From assembly GCA_963971575.1 (NCBI GenBank), contig OZ020613.1, positions 49,594,250 through 49,658,249 of the forward strand: a DNA stretch of 64,000 bases, given 5' to 3'. This DNA comes from Liopterus haemorrhoidalis. Lineage: Eukaryota > Arthropoda > Insecta > Coleoptera > Dytiscidae. Positions 21,057-32,577 of the stretch are shown piece by piece. A program made the position numbers and the translations under genes. Numbering within the stretch: the stretch's first letter is position 1; each line of letters starts with the position of its first letter. Under the pieces are notes generated by a model, which saw only the letters and a list, made by a program, of their open reading frames with translations, had not been told where the DNA came from and did no database searches.

Positions 21057-21259
21057 GTCAGTATCAAGATTATTTACAACTATATCACTCTTAATACTGT
21101 AATTTTTTGTCATATTACAGTTTATGTCCAGCATAATTTTGCAATGTTTGATTAGTCAAACATGTTCAATAATATGGGCAATGTTCATAATTTTTAACTA
21201 AATATTGCAATCAAGCGTTACTTGTTAAATTAAGAAAGTGTAATGCTAACGTTAGTAGT

Positions 21260-22155
21260 CAGTGTTGAATCCAGACATTTTTCTCCGGGGGGAGGGAACT
21301 ACATGAGCACGGGGGGGGGAACTATATGAGCCAGGGGTGAAGTTAGTATAATGAATACAGATGTTTTTCTTCAGGGGGGGGGTACATAAACAAGAATTGG
21401 GACACGAAAAAGGATTTTTTAGAGAATAAAATTATAAATATGTAACATAGGTATGTATTATCTCTCAATCACAAACTATTAGGTTCGTAAAACTTACTAA
21501 ACTGTTAGACAAACTTAAGTATCTAACTATTATATCTCATATAATGAAAAAAAAAAAAACAATAAATAACAAAATCACATTTAAGGTATACATATACATA
21601 CATAGTAAATAAATCATTTAAATTAATCTACATCGTCTTTGCTTTTTCTTAGCATATGTGTCTATAATAATGTCTATTAAATTATCAGGTAACTTATCTG
21701 GCCCTTCAATTGAAATTTTCATAAGATCTTGTACAGTTTCTTGTCTCAGTCTATTCCTTAATTTGGTCAAAAAAGCGTTTAAAAAGAACTCAGAAAGGAA
21801 CTCAAAAGTTCTGTTGAAGCACTTTTTTGTAAGTGCGCAAGCACTAGGTGATTCCGTTCCGATTCTGAACTCTGTTTAAACAAACCTTATGAATAGACCT
21901 AATATTTAAAGTATCTTTGTGATAAAATCCCCTGCCGGTCAACTTTCGCTGTTCAGACAGTATCGATAACTTTCTTTTGATACTAATATTTTAGTATTCG
22001 ATACTTTTTGTTTCGATATTTTATTTCGTTCGATATTTTTGTAGTAGGTAATATTCTACTACAGAACTGTAACTATAACTGAAATTTTTCTCCGGGGGGT
22101 ATTTTTGTCACCCGGGAGGGAAAACCCCCTGGGGATCCCCTTGGATTCAACACTG
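21260..22155. mobile_element. hAT transposon with perfect 8-bp target duplication
   Basis: The termini CAGTGTTGAATCCA and, reversed, CAGTGTTGAATCCA are exact inverted repeats. TTAGTAGT is duplicated at 21252-21259 and 22156-22163. G-rich subterminal runs lie inside both ends. The element is 896 bp and keeps only the end of its transposase. It lies in the ZNF-2 intron after the V-type cassette. Confidence 0.92.
21618..21770 (-). pseudogene. hAT transposase C-terminus relic
   Basis: The minus strand reads LTKLRNRLRQETVQDLMKIS followed by IEGPDKLPDN and a basic end with AKKKQRR before the stop. This is the typical tail of hAT (ZBED/ZMYM-like) transposases after the dimerisation region. Everything upstream is lost. 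Confidence 0.75.
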
Positions 22156-22626
22156 TTAGTAGTGTTCATAATCTCTAGAGATTATAGAGTATAGACTACG
22201 ATCTTTTAACTAATAGTATAAGTATATGAAAACTAGTATAAACTGTCCTATCAGGAACATACCAAACACAGTAAATGTCCTATTATAAACAAAAATCTAA
22301 AAAAGTGACATTTTGGGTACATCTCATTGTAAAAAACTATCCGCGAACGTGTTAAGTAGTTACCTATATCTTGTTGATATGAACTTTTAGCAAAATAACG
22401 TAAATCAATACATATTTGGAGTTCAATTGAAATATTTCCACCTTTTGAAGATACAGGTTTTATATCGTCATTTGAGATTTTAATTAATATTTTAACTCTT
22501 TTGTAATTTTAATTCTTCAGTTATTGATTTTAATAATTTTTTCTTTTATTATAAAATTTTCTTAATAATTGATTTCGTAATTCACGCATTTCACGAATAT
22601 CCCGCAAATCTCTTATATACCGTATG

Positions 22627-23712
22627 TCCTTTTTCGAATTGCAACATAGAGCTTTCCCATGTTAAATTTTCCATTGCATATTCTATCTCTACTATGAGTG
22701 TTAGACAAAAATAGACAAAAATTGTTTGAAAAAAGGCACACAATAGTTTTTGTATTTATATCTGAAAATAACAGTTGCTATGCCAATCAAACGTAAAAAA
22801 AATATTTAAATCCTTGTGATTTTTTCTTGTGACCCCTAATAATGGAAAATTATTTGAAAATTTAATTTAGATGTATTTTATTTTGTAAATTTATGTTTAA
22901 CCTGAAAATAAACTGTTAGAAGTTTGATTTTCATTTGTGTATGGCAACTCTTATTTTCGAATATAAATACAAAAACTATGTGTGCCTTTTTTGAAACAAA
23001 TTGGGATTTTATGATTCAAAATTAGGCAAAATGTGTTAGGACTAAAATACTGAACAATTTTTATTAATACAGTTTTTGTCTAAAGTTGGTTTTACACAGT
23101 TCAATTAATTGATCAACAAATTGATCAAGTTTTTTGTCAATTAATTGAAAAATTTATTGGTAACCTTAGAAACAAAAGCACCACTTTACACACATCAATT
23201 TATTTATCAATTTATTTAAAATTTTTACATTACCAACTGTAAAATATGTTGACATATTTATCAGAATGAAAATATTGAAAAAATCTTCACAAAGTTACGA
23301 GCTGTAAACAAAAACAAAAGAAATAACCTAGATGATGGTAAATTAGAACGTTCGAGGTTTTGTCAAATTTGAAAACGAAACACAAAATATATATTTGGAG
23401 GTTATGCTACAACTAAACAGATGGAAATATCTTAACAGATAAAAATATACCTAGAATTCCCTGAAAAATTGATGAAAAATAGAACTTGTTCTATTTTCAA
23501 AATAAATTGATCGATTTTTTTGTCAATTAATTGACGAAATTTGTACACTTTACACACATCAATTAATTGAATGTCAACTTTTTCAATTAATTGATCAATT
23601 AATTAAATCGTGTAAAACCCACTTAACACTCATAGTAGAGATAGAATATGCTATGGAAAATTTAACATGGGAAAGCTCTAAGTTGCAAGTTGAAAAAGGT
23701 CATATGATATAT
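22627..23712. mobile_element. Foldback element with nested MITE
   Basis: About 80 bp at 22627-22710 (containing CATAGAGCTTTCCCATGTTA) recurs inverted at 23628-23712. The centre holds a further MITE (23085-23625). No coding region was seen. Confidence 0.7.
23085..23625. mobile_element. MITE with TTTTACAC...GTGTAAAA ends and TCAATTAATTGA blocks
   Basis: The left end AAGTTGGTTTTACACAGTTC and the reversed right end AAGTGGGTTTTACACGATTT continue into repeated TCAATTAATTGATCAA palindromes. It is nested inside the foldback element at 22627-23712. Confidence 0.65.
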
Positions 23713-25159
23713 GATTAAAATCTGTCAGTATTATGAACACATCACTATTTTAATGTAATTTAATACAGCCTCTCCGCACTTCTAAATATGTACTACTAAA
23801 TTACAATTTACTAGACTTTATTAAGCACTACTAACAATAATTCTGTATTATGAACATCAATTTTTAATAACGCTTATTATACATGTCTTAAGTAAAAGAT
23901 TATGAACATAACTAGTGTTTCTTCTCGAGAAAAAGTTATAGTTCTCATTTTTACCGCACGCCAACAATATATAAGGGAGGTATTGTGATCATACCGATTT
24001 TGACATTTCGAGATTTCGATGGATCTCCACGAATTGAGGTCCCTACATAACGTTTTGCTTATTTTTAGCATGATGTCTGTCGGTCTGTCTGTCTGTCCGT
24101 TCGTCTGTCTGTGTACACGTGCAGAGCAAATTCGGCTAAAACTTTTGGTAAACATCGGTTGACTAGAAATGGGAGTTTACTCGTGTCGATTTTAAGATTT
24201 TTGCTAATATTCAACAACAGAAAAATATTTTGAAAATATTTATTTAACAAAAATTGCTATAAAAGAAATAACTAATTTTTTGATAAAACGAAAAAATTGA
24301 AAAATTTTTCGAAATTTTTTCTAAGTATCTATTTTTTCATACTTATATGTAATGTTTCGTGGTCATGATAAATAATATCTCTGTTAGAAAATATTAGGCC
24401 ACGTTATTTCTACTCTGCTGCTAGCATGTATTTTATACAAATACTTTGTGATGGCGGTCGGTTCTGTGGTGGCCACAGATGATTTTTTATTTCTCGAGAA
24501 ATGTAAAATTTTCTCGATGCCAAGTTAAACGCATTGTGCTTTTAAAAAACTATTTTAAAAATATATAATGTTTAGTGAGTCACTGATTATAATTTAATTT
24601 TGATAAAATTTGTCTTCTGTCTCCCGCAACGCAACTGTGGCAACAGATAAGAATTATTGTTACAATATTATTGTTATTTATTGTTACAATATATTATTTT
24701 AATTTAGTGTATTATTTATTATAATCAATTAATTTTTTTTTTTCAGTTTAAAACTGTCATGTAAGAGATTACCTACAAGTTAAATAAAATAATTATTACT
24801 ATTATTATTAATTTCTTGAAAATGTCTCTATACATATGTATTTTCAATTAATATGCAATTACGTGCCGTTGTCATAATCATTTTTAAAGCCCCGTTATCC
24901 ATTTGTTCTAATGATATTTAAATGAATACTTTAGTACTTTAAAGTAGACTATAATTTTAACATTTTATCCTCTACAATATTTTCAACATTAAAAAAAAAG
25001 ATACATATTCTAATAATTATTTTTCTCGAGAAGTTCGAGAAAATAAGTCTATTTTATTCAATTCTCGAGAAATGAAAAATGTCAAGAAATCAGAAACACT
25101 AAACATGACCCTATATTTTTATAGTACGTATATTGATCACAATGGTGCGTTTTTTCCAG
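23713..25159. other. AT-rich intron sequence, no gene seen
   Basis: It includes a CTGT-rich microsatellite at 24072-24113. No open frame is supported by motifs. Confidence 0.5.
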
Positions 25160-25285
25160 AAATCATAGATGGAGTTACAAATGTTACATCTTCTGATAAT
25201 ACCAGCATTTCCAACAAGTCTGAACCTATGAACACCAGTGAATATGAAGGAGAAGAACTGAATACCGCAGCTGTCGCAAAACCTG
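25160..25285 (+). CDS. ZNF-2 acidic cassette exon, I-type, first of three
   Basis: The exon is 126 bp, phase 1 to phase 1, from TTCCAG to GTCAGT. It encodes IIDGVTNVTSSDNTSISNKS, then EPMNTSEYEGEELN and AAVAKP. The core is NKSEP, with asparagine in place of the hydrophobic residue, so it departs from the SUMO consensus. It is one of three tandem I-type exons separated by introns of only 68 and 64 bp. Confidence 0.78.
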
Positions 25286-25353
25286 GTCAGTAAAACTATC
25301 TCACCGTTATTTACTTTGTTTATACGTATATCATAATGGTGTGTTTATTGCAG

Positions 25354-25488
25354 AAATCATAGATGAAATTACAAAGGATATATCTTCTGATAATACCATC
25401 ACAGAGAAGACTTGCATCAAGTCTGAACTTATGAATACCAGTGAATATGAAAGAACTGAACTGGAGAGCGTAGCTGTCGCAAACACGG
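25354..25488 (+). CDS. ZNF-2 acidic cassette exon, I-type, second of three
   Basis: The exon is 135 bp, phase 1 to phase 1, from ATTGCAG to GTCAGT. It encodes IIDEITKDISSDNTITEKTC and then IKSELMNTSEYERTELE. It has one intact IKSE core, the only fully consensus site among the three tandem I-type exons. Confidence 0.82.
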
Positions 25489-25552
25489 GTCAGTATAACT
25501 ATCTCACTGTTATTTACTTTGTTTAAAATTTACAATGGTGCGTTTATTGCAG

Positions 25553-25657
25553 ACGTCTTAGATGTCACCATAGAGGAGATTTGCGTCATGTGTGAACCTA
25601 TGAACACCAGTGAATATGAAAGAGATGAACTGGACGGCGTAGCTATCCCAAACACAG
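25553..25657 (+). CDS. ZNF-2 acidic cassette exon, I-type, third, shortened
   Basis: The exon is 105 bp, phase 1 to phase 1, from ATTGCAG to GTCAGT. It reads VLDVTIEEICVMCEPMNTSE and then YERDELDGVAIPNT. Ten codons are missing relative to its neighbour (the SSDN region). The lysine core is replaced by VMCEP, so the candidate SUMO site is gone while frame and splice sites remain. Confidence 0.75.
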
Positions 25658-27396
25658 GTCAGTAAATCTATCTCATTATCTGACTTATAATTATTATCAA
25701 TCAACCCTAATGGTTCGTACTCAGCTCTCCGCTCGACGGATCCGTTCGTCCTACTAACCAATCAGAAACCTGCAAATAGTTCAATTCCTCCGGCACCCGT
25801 GAAAAGTCGGATCGTGTTCATCTTTGTCCGGCAAAACGGACGGTTTTCATTTTGTAATAGAGATGTGTCGTTCGCGAACGATTCGTTTATATTTTTTATA
25901 GGGGCTTTATGACACTAACTTTAATTATTTTCATCGGCATGTTGCATGAAAACGCGAAAAATCATATTTTTTTATTACAAGATCACGTGACCGTTTGAGC
26001 CCTTTGGGACCCTGCGAATCGCATGCCTATAATTTTTAAGACTTTAAATTTGTTTTAACTTTCTTTTGATAAAAGGGCAAGCATTATTAAATCAGAGAAA
26101 AACACAATTTTGTGTAAGTGGAAATGCAATTTTCCATATAACCGGAAAGCGTGAAGGTTTAGTACCCTCCTTTTTTTGTTGTCACAGGGTAAATATTCTC
26201 TCTTCCAAAAGGCATGCTGTATGAAATCAGAGACCATAAACTGTCATGAGGCCCCGGTCTAAAACATACTTAAAAAAATGTTTGATACCACTATAGTCTG
26301 AGCAAGTAGCGGCTCTGGCTCTTAACATCTGGAGGGGCCAGGAAATATTTGAGGAAAATCTGGGGTGGGGCAGGAAATATTTCAGGGGGTCATCATTTTT
26401 TATCGTTATTAATAGATAATTGTGTAAATATAAGTGACAACCCCTAAAAAAAAGGTCCTCACCTGAAAAAAACAAGAGATGAGCAAAAAAAAGGTCCTCA
26501 TCTCTATAATACAAGTGATGGATAAAATATCAGTCATGAAGAAGAATTTTTCTTCGTGCAATTCTGTAAGCAACGTCGCCCGTACGCACGTGTTAATTAT
26601 TATATCAACGCACCTACCTGCGTTACTTTCAGATACAACGACAGTCCTACATAAAATTACAGGTTCGCCCAGGATTGGTGGAGAGACCGGTTTAAATGAG
26701 AATGCGGGTTTTCTTTAGTAATAATATTGAAGATAATTATTATTGAAAATTACGCCCGTACAAAGTTATTATTAAAACAAAATTAAGGATTAAAAACTTG
26801 CAATTTGTCCATTTTACTGTCAACCTTTGTAGTCAACCGCGCATAAGAATGTACTTATCAGGATGGAACTTTATTGACAAACAACTGACACTTAATAAAA
26901 CTCCCGAACTATCACTTATCCACATTCAGAGCAAAGATAATGAACTGATATTCAGAGCAACCAATTACCGAACTTTACCGAACTACTCTTTACGGTAGTT
27001 CAACACCGACTCCCTGACCCTTCAATGGTCCAAACAGCACTCTCTACTTCAATCGTCTGAGAAAATTTTCCATTAGCCGAAATCCCTTCTCCCCTCTCAC
27101 TATTCTCTGAATGGGAAGCCAAGTCTTATAAACATCACTATAAAGTACATTCTTGTGCTCGATATATCACAATAGCTTGGATGGAGTCTTTCAAAAGTAA
27201 ACGAATTTTATGTATCGTATTTTAATATGTACCCATAATTTGTGATCACTTACTAACTACCTACAAATCCTTAAATGTGTGAAAATTTGCACTTCACATC
27301 AATTATACTTAAAAGAGAAATTAACAATTAATTTGAAAATATTGGATGTCGTTTGTACTGCTCCAGTAATAGTAAATATGAGTATTTATATCTCAG
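25658..27396. other. Intron sequence, no gene seen
   Basis: No coding frame with recognisable motifs was found. Around 26320-26520 there are repeated phrases such as AGGAAATATTT and AAAAAAAGGTCCTC that suggest a decayed repeat. Confidence 0.45.
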
Positions 27397-27555
27397 AGAT
27401 CCGCGATATGCAGAAGTCATGTATCATATCGTCTACGGACGACATGTCCCAGTACAATTACAACACCAATATTATCATCACCGAGGAGGTCAACATCAAG
27501 TCTGAATGTGGAGATGAGAGTGAATATGAGGAGAGTGCAGATGAAGAAAATACAG
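27397..27555 (+). CDS. ZNF-2 acidic cassette exon, S-type
   Basis: The exon is 159 bp, phase 1 to phase 1, from ATCTCAG to GTCAGT. It encodes IRDMQKSCIISSTDDMSQYN and then IIITEEVNIKSECGDESEYE with one IKSE core. An ATG 19 nt upstream reads in frame across the acceptor (MSIYISEI). Unlike the S-type copies of ZNF-1, the upstream intron lacks the CAGAGC MITE. It is the last cassette before the ZNF-2 fingers. Confidence 0.83.
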
Positions 27556-27873
27556 GTCAGTCAATAATTTAATAGTAGTATTATTTTGTTAGTTGTAGCT
27601 TTCAATACTAGTATTCCCAGTTTCTATTTAAAGTTCGATTATCCAGTCAAGGTCAAGTCCAGTCAAGGTCATATGACTGTCGTATGATGTGTTTCTCTCT
27701 CACTCACATTGGCTAAATAGTAAGAGAAATACAAATAAAGCATGTCAAATATTTTTTTGTTTATCTGTAAGGTATAACTACGATAAACGTATTTACATAA
27801 TTCGAATATGACCTTACTTAATCCTGAAGCCTTTCTACCTTGAGGTATAAGGCTAAACTATGAACTGTACTTA

Positions 27874-28410
27874 CAGTCGGACAGACCTCTAGTGGCCGGG
27901 CGGAGCTTATAGTGAGAGGGCACTATGAAAGACAGTGTCAGATACAGAGGACAGTCAGAGAAACAAGTTCACATTCTTACACGTGTACATTATATTTATC
28001 AGTTAGGTACGTCTACAAACACAAGTTCCTCCCATCACAGTCAAACAACAAAACTATAGAAACGCAGCTGCTTGATTTAAGTGATTACTGCATTTGACGT
28101 TCACTTTGTCGACTTGTTTATTGGCCAGAGCACCCCCGTCCGCGTCTTTTTCCAAACTCCAGCAATTTCAAGTAGATTGTAAATAATAAAGGCTTACATT
28201 GCTAAATATTTCTCGACTTTGACTATTAATAGCAAGTCCACCTGCTTTTTGTCTCCATGATTTTAAATATTTAATATATTTTGAATGTTGCGCTTATGTA
28301 TTTGACTGTAAATCATGTGTAGGAAATAATGCAACTCGCCAAAGTTATAATCCACACTGCAAATTTCACGCGCCTGTTTCACGCCCGGCCACGAGAGATC
28401 TGTCCGGCTG
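27874..28410. mobile_element. TIR element with TA target duplication
   Basis: The termini CAGTCGGACAGACCTCTAGT and, reversed, CAGCCGGACAGATCTCTCGT continue as GGCCGGGCG and are flanked by TA on both sides. It is 537 bp with no transposase. The TA duplication and CAGT start suggest a Tc1/mariner-type non-autonomous element. Confidence 0.75.
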
Positions 28411-29079
28411 TAGTAAACACATATGAGTAAAATTACTAATACACTCATTAAAATGGTCTAGGGCAGGGGTTCTTAAACGTATGTAGTCCGAGGACCCCCT
28501 CTTGAACAACATTTGATTTGCGGACCTCATCCCAGCCATTTTACGTCGTTCTTGAGACTTAATTTCCGGCTCAATAGCTCTTAGGCACTACGTTATAATA
28601 AATATTGGTAAAAATGTATTGCTGGTTATTTTAATAAATGGTCTTACGCATTTATAGAGATGAACATTTTTATTAGTATATAGAATAAAAAACAAAATGA
28701 ATAAAATTAGTAGTAAAAAGAATTAAAAAAGTTACAAATTATAATATGTTAAACACATACAAACATTTCTTGATCCCGATTAAAATTAAATAATATAGTT
28801 AAAGTTATCGAATTTTGCAAATATATTATTTTGATAGTTGATCTTGGTAATTCAGTTAATCAGCTGAGGCATGTATTATTATTTTAACTGAATTTACATT
28901 CCGTATGAGCAGTATATGACCGTTGCTAGGGAATATAAGAAAACGAGTTGGCTGAAAGAAACTGTCAAATTATTGTTAGTTTTTAAAGGCAACTGAATAA
29001 AAATTAAATAGCTAATAAAGTTATTCACAGTACATTTGGTGAAACACATGATCACAACACACGCAGTAAAAATAATATC

Positions 29080-29225
29080 CGCGGTAAATTTTTGCGTCTA
29101 TATAAATTCAGAAATTGCTCAAATTATTTTGCTGTTAAATTATATAATCTCTTGCCTGAGGTCACCTGTACACTAGCACTAGACAAAGTCAAATTTAAAC
29201 TTACGAACATACTAACAAATTACAT
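29080..29225 (+). pseudogene. Possible LINE C-terminal fragment
   Basis: The frame reads LRLYKFRNCSNYFAVKLYNL followed by LPEVTCTLALDKVKFK. The pattern R-N-x3-F-x-V-x2-YN-LP is common near the C-terminus of non-LTR reverse transcriptase proteins. Nothing upstream supports a longer gene, so this is tentative. Confidence 0.33.
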
Positions 29226-29273
29226 ACTAAAAATTTCAGTAAATTATACTCGTTTTATGCGACGTATTGTCAC

Positions 29274-29883
29274 TAAGGTTACCAACCGTCCAAGTTTGGC
29301 CTGGATTGTCTAGGAATTGAAGTTGCTGTCCAGAATCCAGGTTGAATGTCAAAATGTCCCGGAATTTCAGAGAAAGATTTTAAAAGATACTTTTTGATCG
29401 TACATACATCTTAACAATAATTTTTGTTTTGAGTTCCTGATTATTTATAACAGCGGTGGGCAAACTTTTTGGACCGTGGACCACATTGACCTTATAATAG
29501 AATGGCGCGGATCGCACAAAATATTTTGGTGCCTTCTCCATATGAGGGCCGCGGTTTTCCCACCGCTGATTTATAACAATATAATTTTCGATTTATTCCT
29601 ATTAGATTTTAGATGTATTATTATTATTACTATGCATAAAAGAGGACCATCAGGCTCGTATAATAATTGAAAAAAATCATGAAAAACTGTGTTATTATTT
29701 TTTACATATTTTTTTGTACATAAAAAAATTTCCTCGGAATACTAGGTATGTTATGTTAAGTGGTTTTTCAGTGGAAAATATTGTGAAATTACATACATAT
29801 TGTATACAATTATATACTTATACATATATTTCAGTTTTGAGCAATATGTCCAGGAATTGTCTCAGAAAAAGTTGGCAACCCTA
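29274..29883. mobile_element. hAT element with perfect 8-bp target duplication
   Basis: The termini TAAGGTTACCAAC and, reversed, TAGGGTTGCCAAC are flanked by ATTGTCAC at 29266-29273 and 29884-29891. It is 610 bp with no transposase. It contains a second, younger hAT MITE. Confidence 0.9.
29451..29568. mobile_element. 118-bp hAT MITE with perfect 8-bp target duplication
   Basis: The termini CAGCGGTGGGCAAACTTTTT and, reversed, CAGCGGTGGGAAAACCGCGG are flanked by ATTTATAA at 29443-29450 and 29569-29576. It is nested in the hAT element at 29274-29883. Confidence 0.93.
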
Positions 29884-30100
29884 ATTGTCACACTTGTTAC
29901 TTTGGAATACTCCTGGCTTCGCTCGTCGTACTCCAAACAACTCGTGTGACAATACATCGTCTTACAAAACTCGTATAATAATATTCTATTAAATTACACA
30001 TGTCATATGCCATACTGCCATATGCAGGAATATTATATTAACTTTAATTTCAACAATTGAATTTTTATCTAATTAATCAATAGAAGTTTTTTTTTTTCAG

Positions 30101-30903
30101 TTGATGCAACATCTTCCAGTGAATCAGATGAGAGTAGTGATTCTTTGGTCATTAACGAGAATCAACAAGCCACAAGTTCTTCAAACCGCTCAAGCAAGCG
30201 TAGAAAAATACGTTCTGAGGTGAAACCATTCAAATGTAAGCAGTGTAAGAAAACATTTTCAGATTCATCAAATTTAATTACTCACAAACGAATACATTCT
30301 GGAGAACGTCCATTTAAATGTGATCAGTGTGATAAAACATTTACTGTGTCATCAAATCTCATTACACACAAACGAATACATTCCGGAGAAAAACCGTTTA
30401 AATGTGATCAGTGTGATAAAGCATTTGCAGACTCATCAAATCTCGTTACTCACAAACGAATACATTCTAAAGAGAGACCATTTAAATGTGATCAGTGTGA
30501 TAGCACATTTACAACGTCATCAAATTTAATTTTTCATAAACGAAAACATTCCTCAGAAAAACTATTCAAATGTGAGCAGTGTAATGCAGAATTTTCACGT
30601 TCAGCGCATCTTATTAGACACAAACGCATACATTCTGGAGAGAAGCCATTCAAATGTGAGCAATGTAGTAAAATGTTTTCAGACTCATCACATCTCAAAA
30701 GACATGAACGAGTACATTCTGGACAAAAGGCATTCAAATGTGATCAGTGTAGTAAATCATTTCCAGAGTCATCAGCTCTCCTTGTACACAAACGAATACA
30801 TTCTGGGGAGAAGCCATTCAAATGTGATCAGTGTGATAAAGCATTTGCACAGTTATCATCAGTTACTAGACACAAACGAATACAACATGCTGGAAAGAAA
30901 TAA
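30101..30903 (+). CDS. ZNF-2 terminal exon: C2H2 zinc-finger protein, eight fingers
   Basis: A long pyrimidine tract and CAG acceptor open in phase 1, and the exon ends in TAA. A serine/acid leader (DATSSSESDESSDSL) and a basic patch (SSKRRKIRSEVK), possibly a nuclear localisation signal, precede eight C2H2 fingers. Linkers are mostly HSGEKPFKC or HSGERPFKC; the last finger has four residues between its histidines (HKRIQH). Joined to the exons listed from 15671, the open frame is 650 codons with phases agreeing throughout: ZAD, linker, five cassettes, fingers. This is a probable insect ZAD-C2H2 transcription factor. The protein stops early compared with the ancestral array, because finger relics continue downstream. 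Confidence 0.93.
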
Positions 30904-30963
30904 TAAGAACAGTGTTTTAAAGCATTTTCACCTTCAGAACATCTTGTTAAACACAAACAAATA

Positions 30964-31805
30964 TCAGGTCTGGGAAAAAGTTCGTGGCGTTTTTTTTTAG
31001 TCAAATTCAACTGGTTTTGTTATAGTGTGAAAATGAATTTATTTAAACCAAATATGCTCCATTATTATCGACAACGTTTCGCCATTTTTCGGGTAGTCAT
31101 GATGCCATCGGTGAAGAACTTCTGTGCTTTCTGGTTGAAAAACTGAATCAAGTGGTTTTCATACACAGGCTTCTTTTGAAACCAGCTTAATTCCATTGAG
31201 ATAATTCTGCAGAGATCGGAATAGATGATAGTCAGAGGGTGCTATGTCTGGACTATACGGTGGATGTAACAAAATTTCCCAACCAAACTCTCGCAATTTT
31301 TGACGGGTTATCAAAGAAGTGTGTGGTCTTGCGTTGTCATGATGAAAGACAACACCTTTCCTATTATTCAATTCGGGCCGTTCTCTTTCAATTGCCTGGC
31401 GTATCTCTCTAGTTGCCCACAGTAGAGTTGTGAATCAATCATCTGATCAACTGGAAGTAGCTCATGGTGGACGATTTCCTTCCAGTCCCACCACACACGC
31501 AGCAGCATCTTGTTCGGCGTCAATCCTCGCTTCGCGAACGCTTGTGATGGCTCACCATCCCTTGTCCACGATTTTTTACGCTGCTGATTGTCGTACGTGA
31601 TCCATTTTTCATCACCGGTTAAGACACGTTTCAGAAATGGCTCGATTTCATTGCGTTTCAGCAGCGCATCGTAGATGTTAATTCGGTCTATCATGTTTTT
31701 CGCGCTCAACTCATGAGGAACCCATATATCGAGCTTCTTTTTGTAGCCAGCTTTCCGTAAATGGTTCAATCGGCAAAAACGCCACGAACTTTTTCCCACA
31801 TCTGA
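30964..31805 (-). mobile_element. Mariner family B, copy 2, internally deleted
   Basis: The ends TCAGGTCTGGGAAAAAGTTC and, reversed, TCAGATGTGGGAAAAAGTTC lie between two TA dinucleotides (30962-30963 and 31806-31807). At 842 bp it lacks about 390 bp encoding the transposase N-terminus. The insertion split a decayed finger at the TA of its Ile-His linker codons. Confidence 0.92.
31159..31799 (-). pseudogene. Mariner family B transposase pseudogene, N-terminus deleted
   Basis: It starts abruptly at LNHLRKAGYKKKLDIWVPHE next to the terminal repeat. The catalytic core follows, with VLTGDEKWITYDN, FHHDNARPHTS and PPYSPDIAPSDYHLF, so all three aspartates (D, D, D34D) survive. A frameshift near 31370 splits the core. 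The DNA-binding helices are gone. It is complementary to copy 1 (6650-7511) in what it retains. Confidence 0.88.
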
Positions 31806-32577
31806 TATATCCTAGACAGTAGCATTACAAACATGAGCAGTGTGATAAGACAATTTCGCAATTAGCACACATCATTTGTCATAAACGAATACATTCTGCA
31901 AAAAAGCCTTTCAAATGGGATCAATGTGATAAAGCATTTTCAATTTTATCAAATCTTTTTAGTCAGGAATGGATTCTAGAAAAAGGCCATTCTAATGTGA
32001 TCTTCGTGATAAATCATTTTTATACTCTTATAATCTCCATAGTCACATACATTCTGATGAGACCATACGAATGTGAACAGTGTAATACATGTAAGAAAGC
32101 ATATTAAAAAAAAAAAAAAAAACTTCGAACACTGTAATAAAGCATTTAAAGCAAAGAAATGTTTGTTTCTACACAAATGAAAGTATTTTAGAGGGAAACC
32201 ATTCAATTACGATGATTTATAAAGCCTAAGATGGGCCCAAAATAATGTTTAAATATATATTTATTAGGGATGTGCTGGATCATAAAATGGATTATTTAGT
32301 AGCATATCCGAGAATATGGATAAGGATAAAAATGTTCTGTCAATTTTTTTGTTAAAACTTGTTTTAAAATTATAGTTCACAAAATAAATACGACTTTTTT
32401 CATTTTAAGGTTAATTTAGATAATTTTTAAGCTGTTTTGGGAAAAGCTTTAGGAATTAGAATTAGATTATATTGAAACATTTGATACATATGCATATAAT
32501 TCCAGTCAAACAAAGATAAAATAACAATATATAATATTAGTACAAAAATATTACAATACTTAATACAAATACAAAAA

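Larger units (their letters stand above)
29246..29976. repeat. Palindromic sequence split by a hAT insertion
   Basis: If the hAT element and one target copy are removed, TACTCGTTTTATGCGACGTA plus TTGTCACAC faces its own reverse complement, GTGTGACAATACATCGTC plus TTACAAAACTCGTA. Between them lies a smaller inverted pair around GGAATACTCC...GGAGTACG. This is an old foldback end of unknown class. Confidence 0.6.
30904..32222 (+). pseudogene. Decayed zinc fingers downstream of the ZNF-2 stop, split by mariner
   Basis: After the stop, 30909-30963 still reads QCFKAFSPSEHLVKHKQ. Beyond the mariner insertion, 31806 onward continues with EQCDKTISQLAHIICHKRIH and KPFKWDQCDKAFSILSNLF, with a cysteine changed to tryptophan. 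Further degenerate fingers with stops and a poly-A run reach about 32222. The ancestral protein had at least four to five more fingers. Confidence 0.85.

Noticed and set aside
24072..24113. Regular CTGT repeats that could suggest a CRISPR-like or regulatory array
   Set aside because: Simple tetranucleotide microsatellite without spacers; no CRISPR array occurs in the window.
28464..28520. CAGGGGTTCTTAAACG, resembling a hAT left end
   Set aside because: No matching right end or 8-bp duplication was found nearby, so no element could be bounded.
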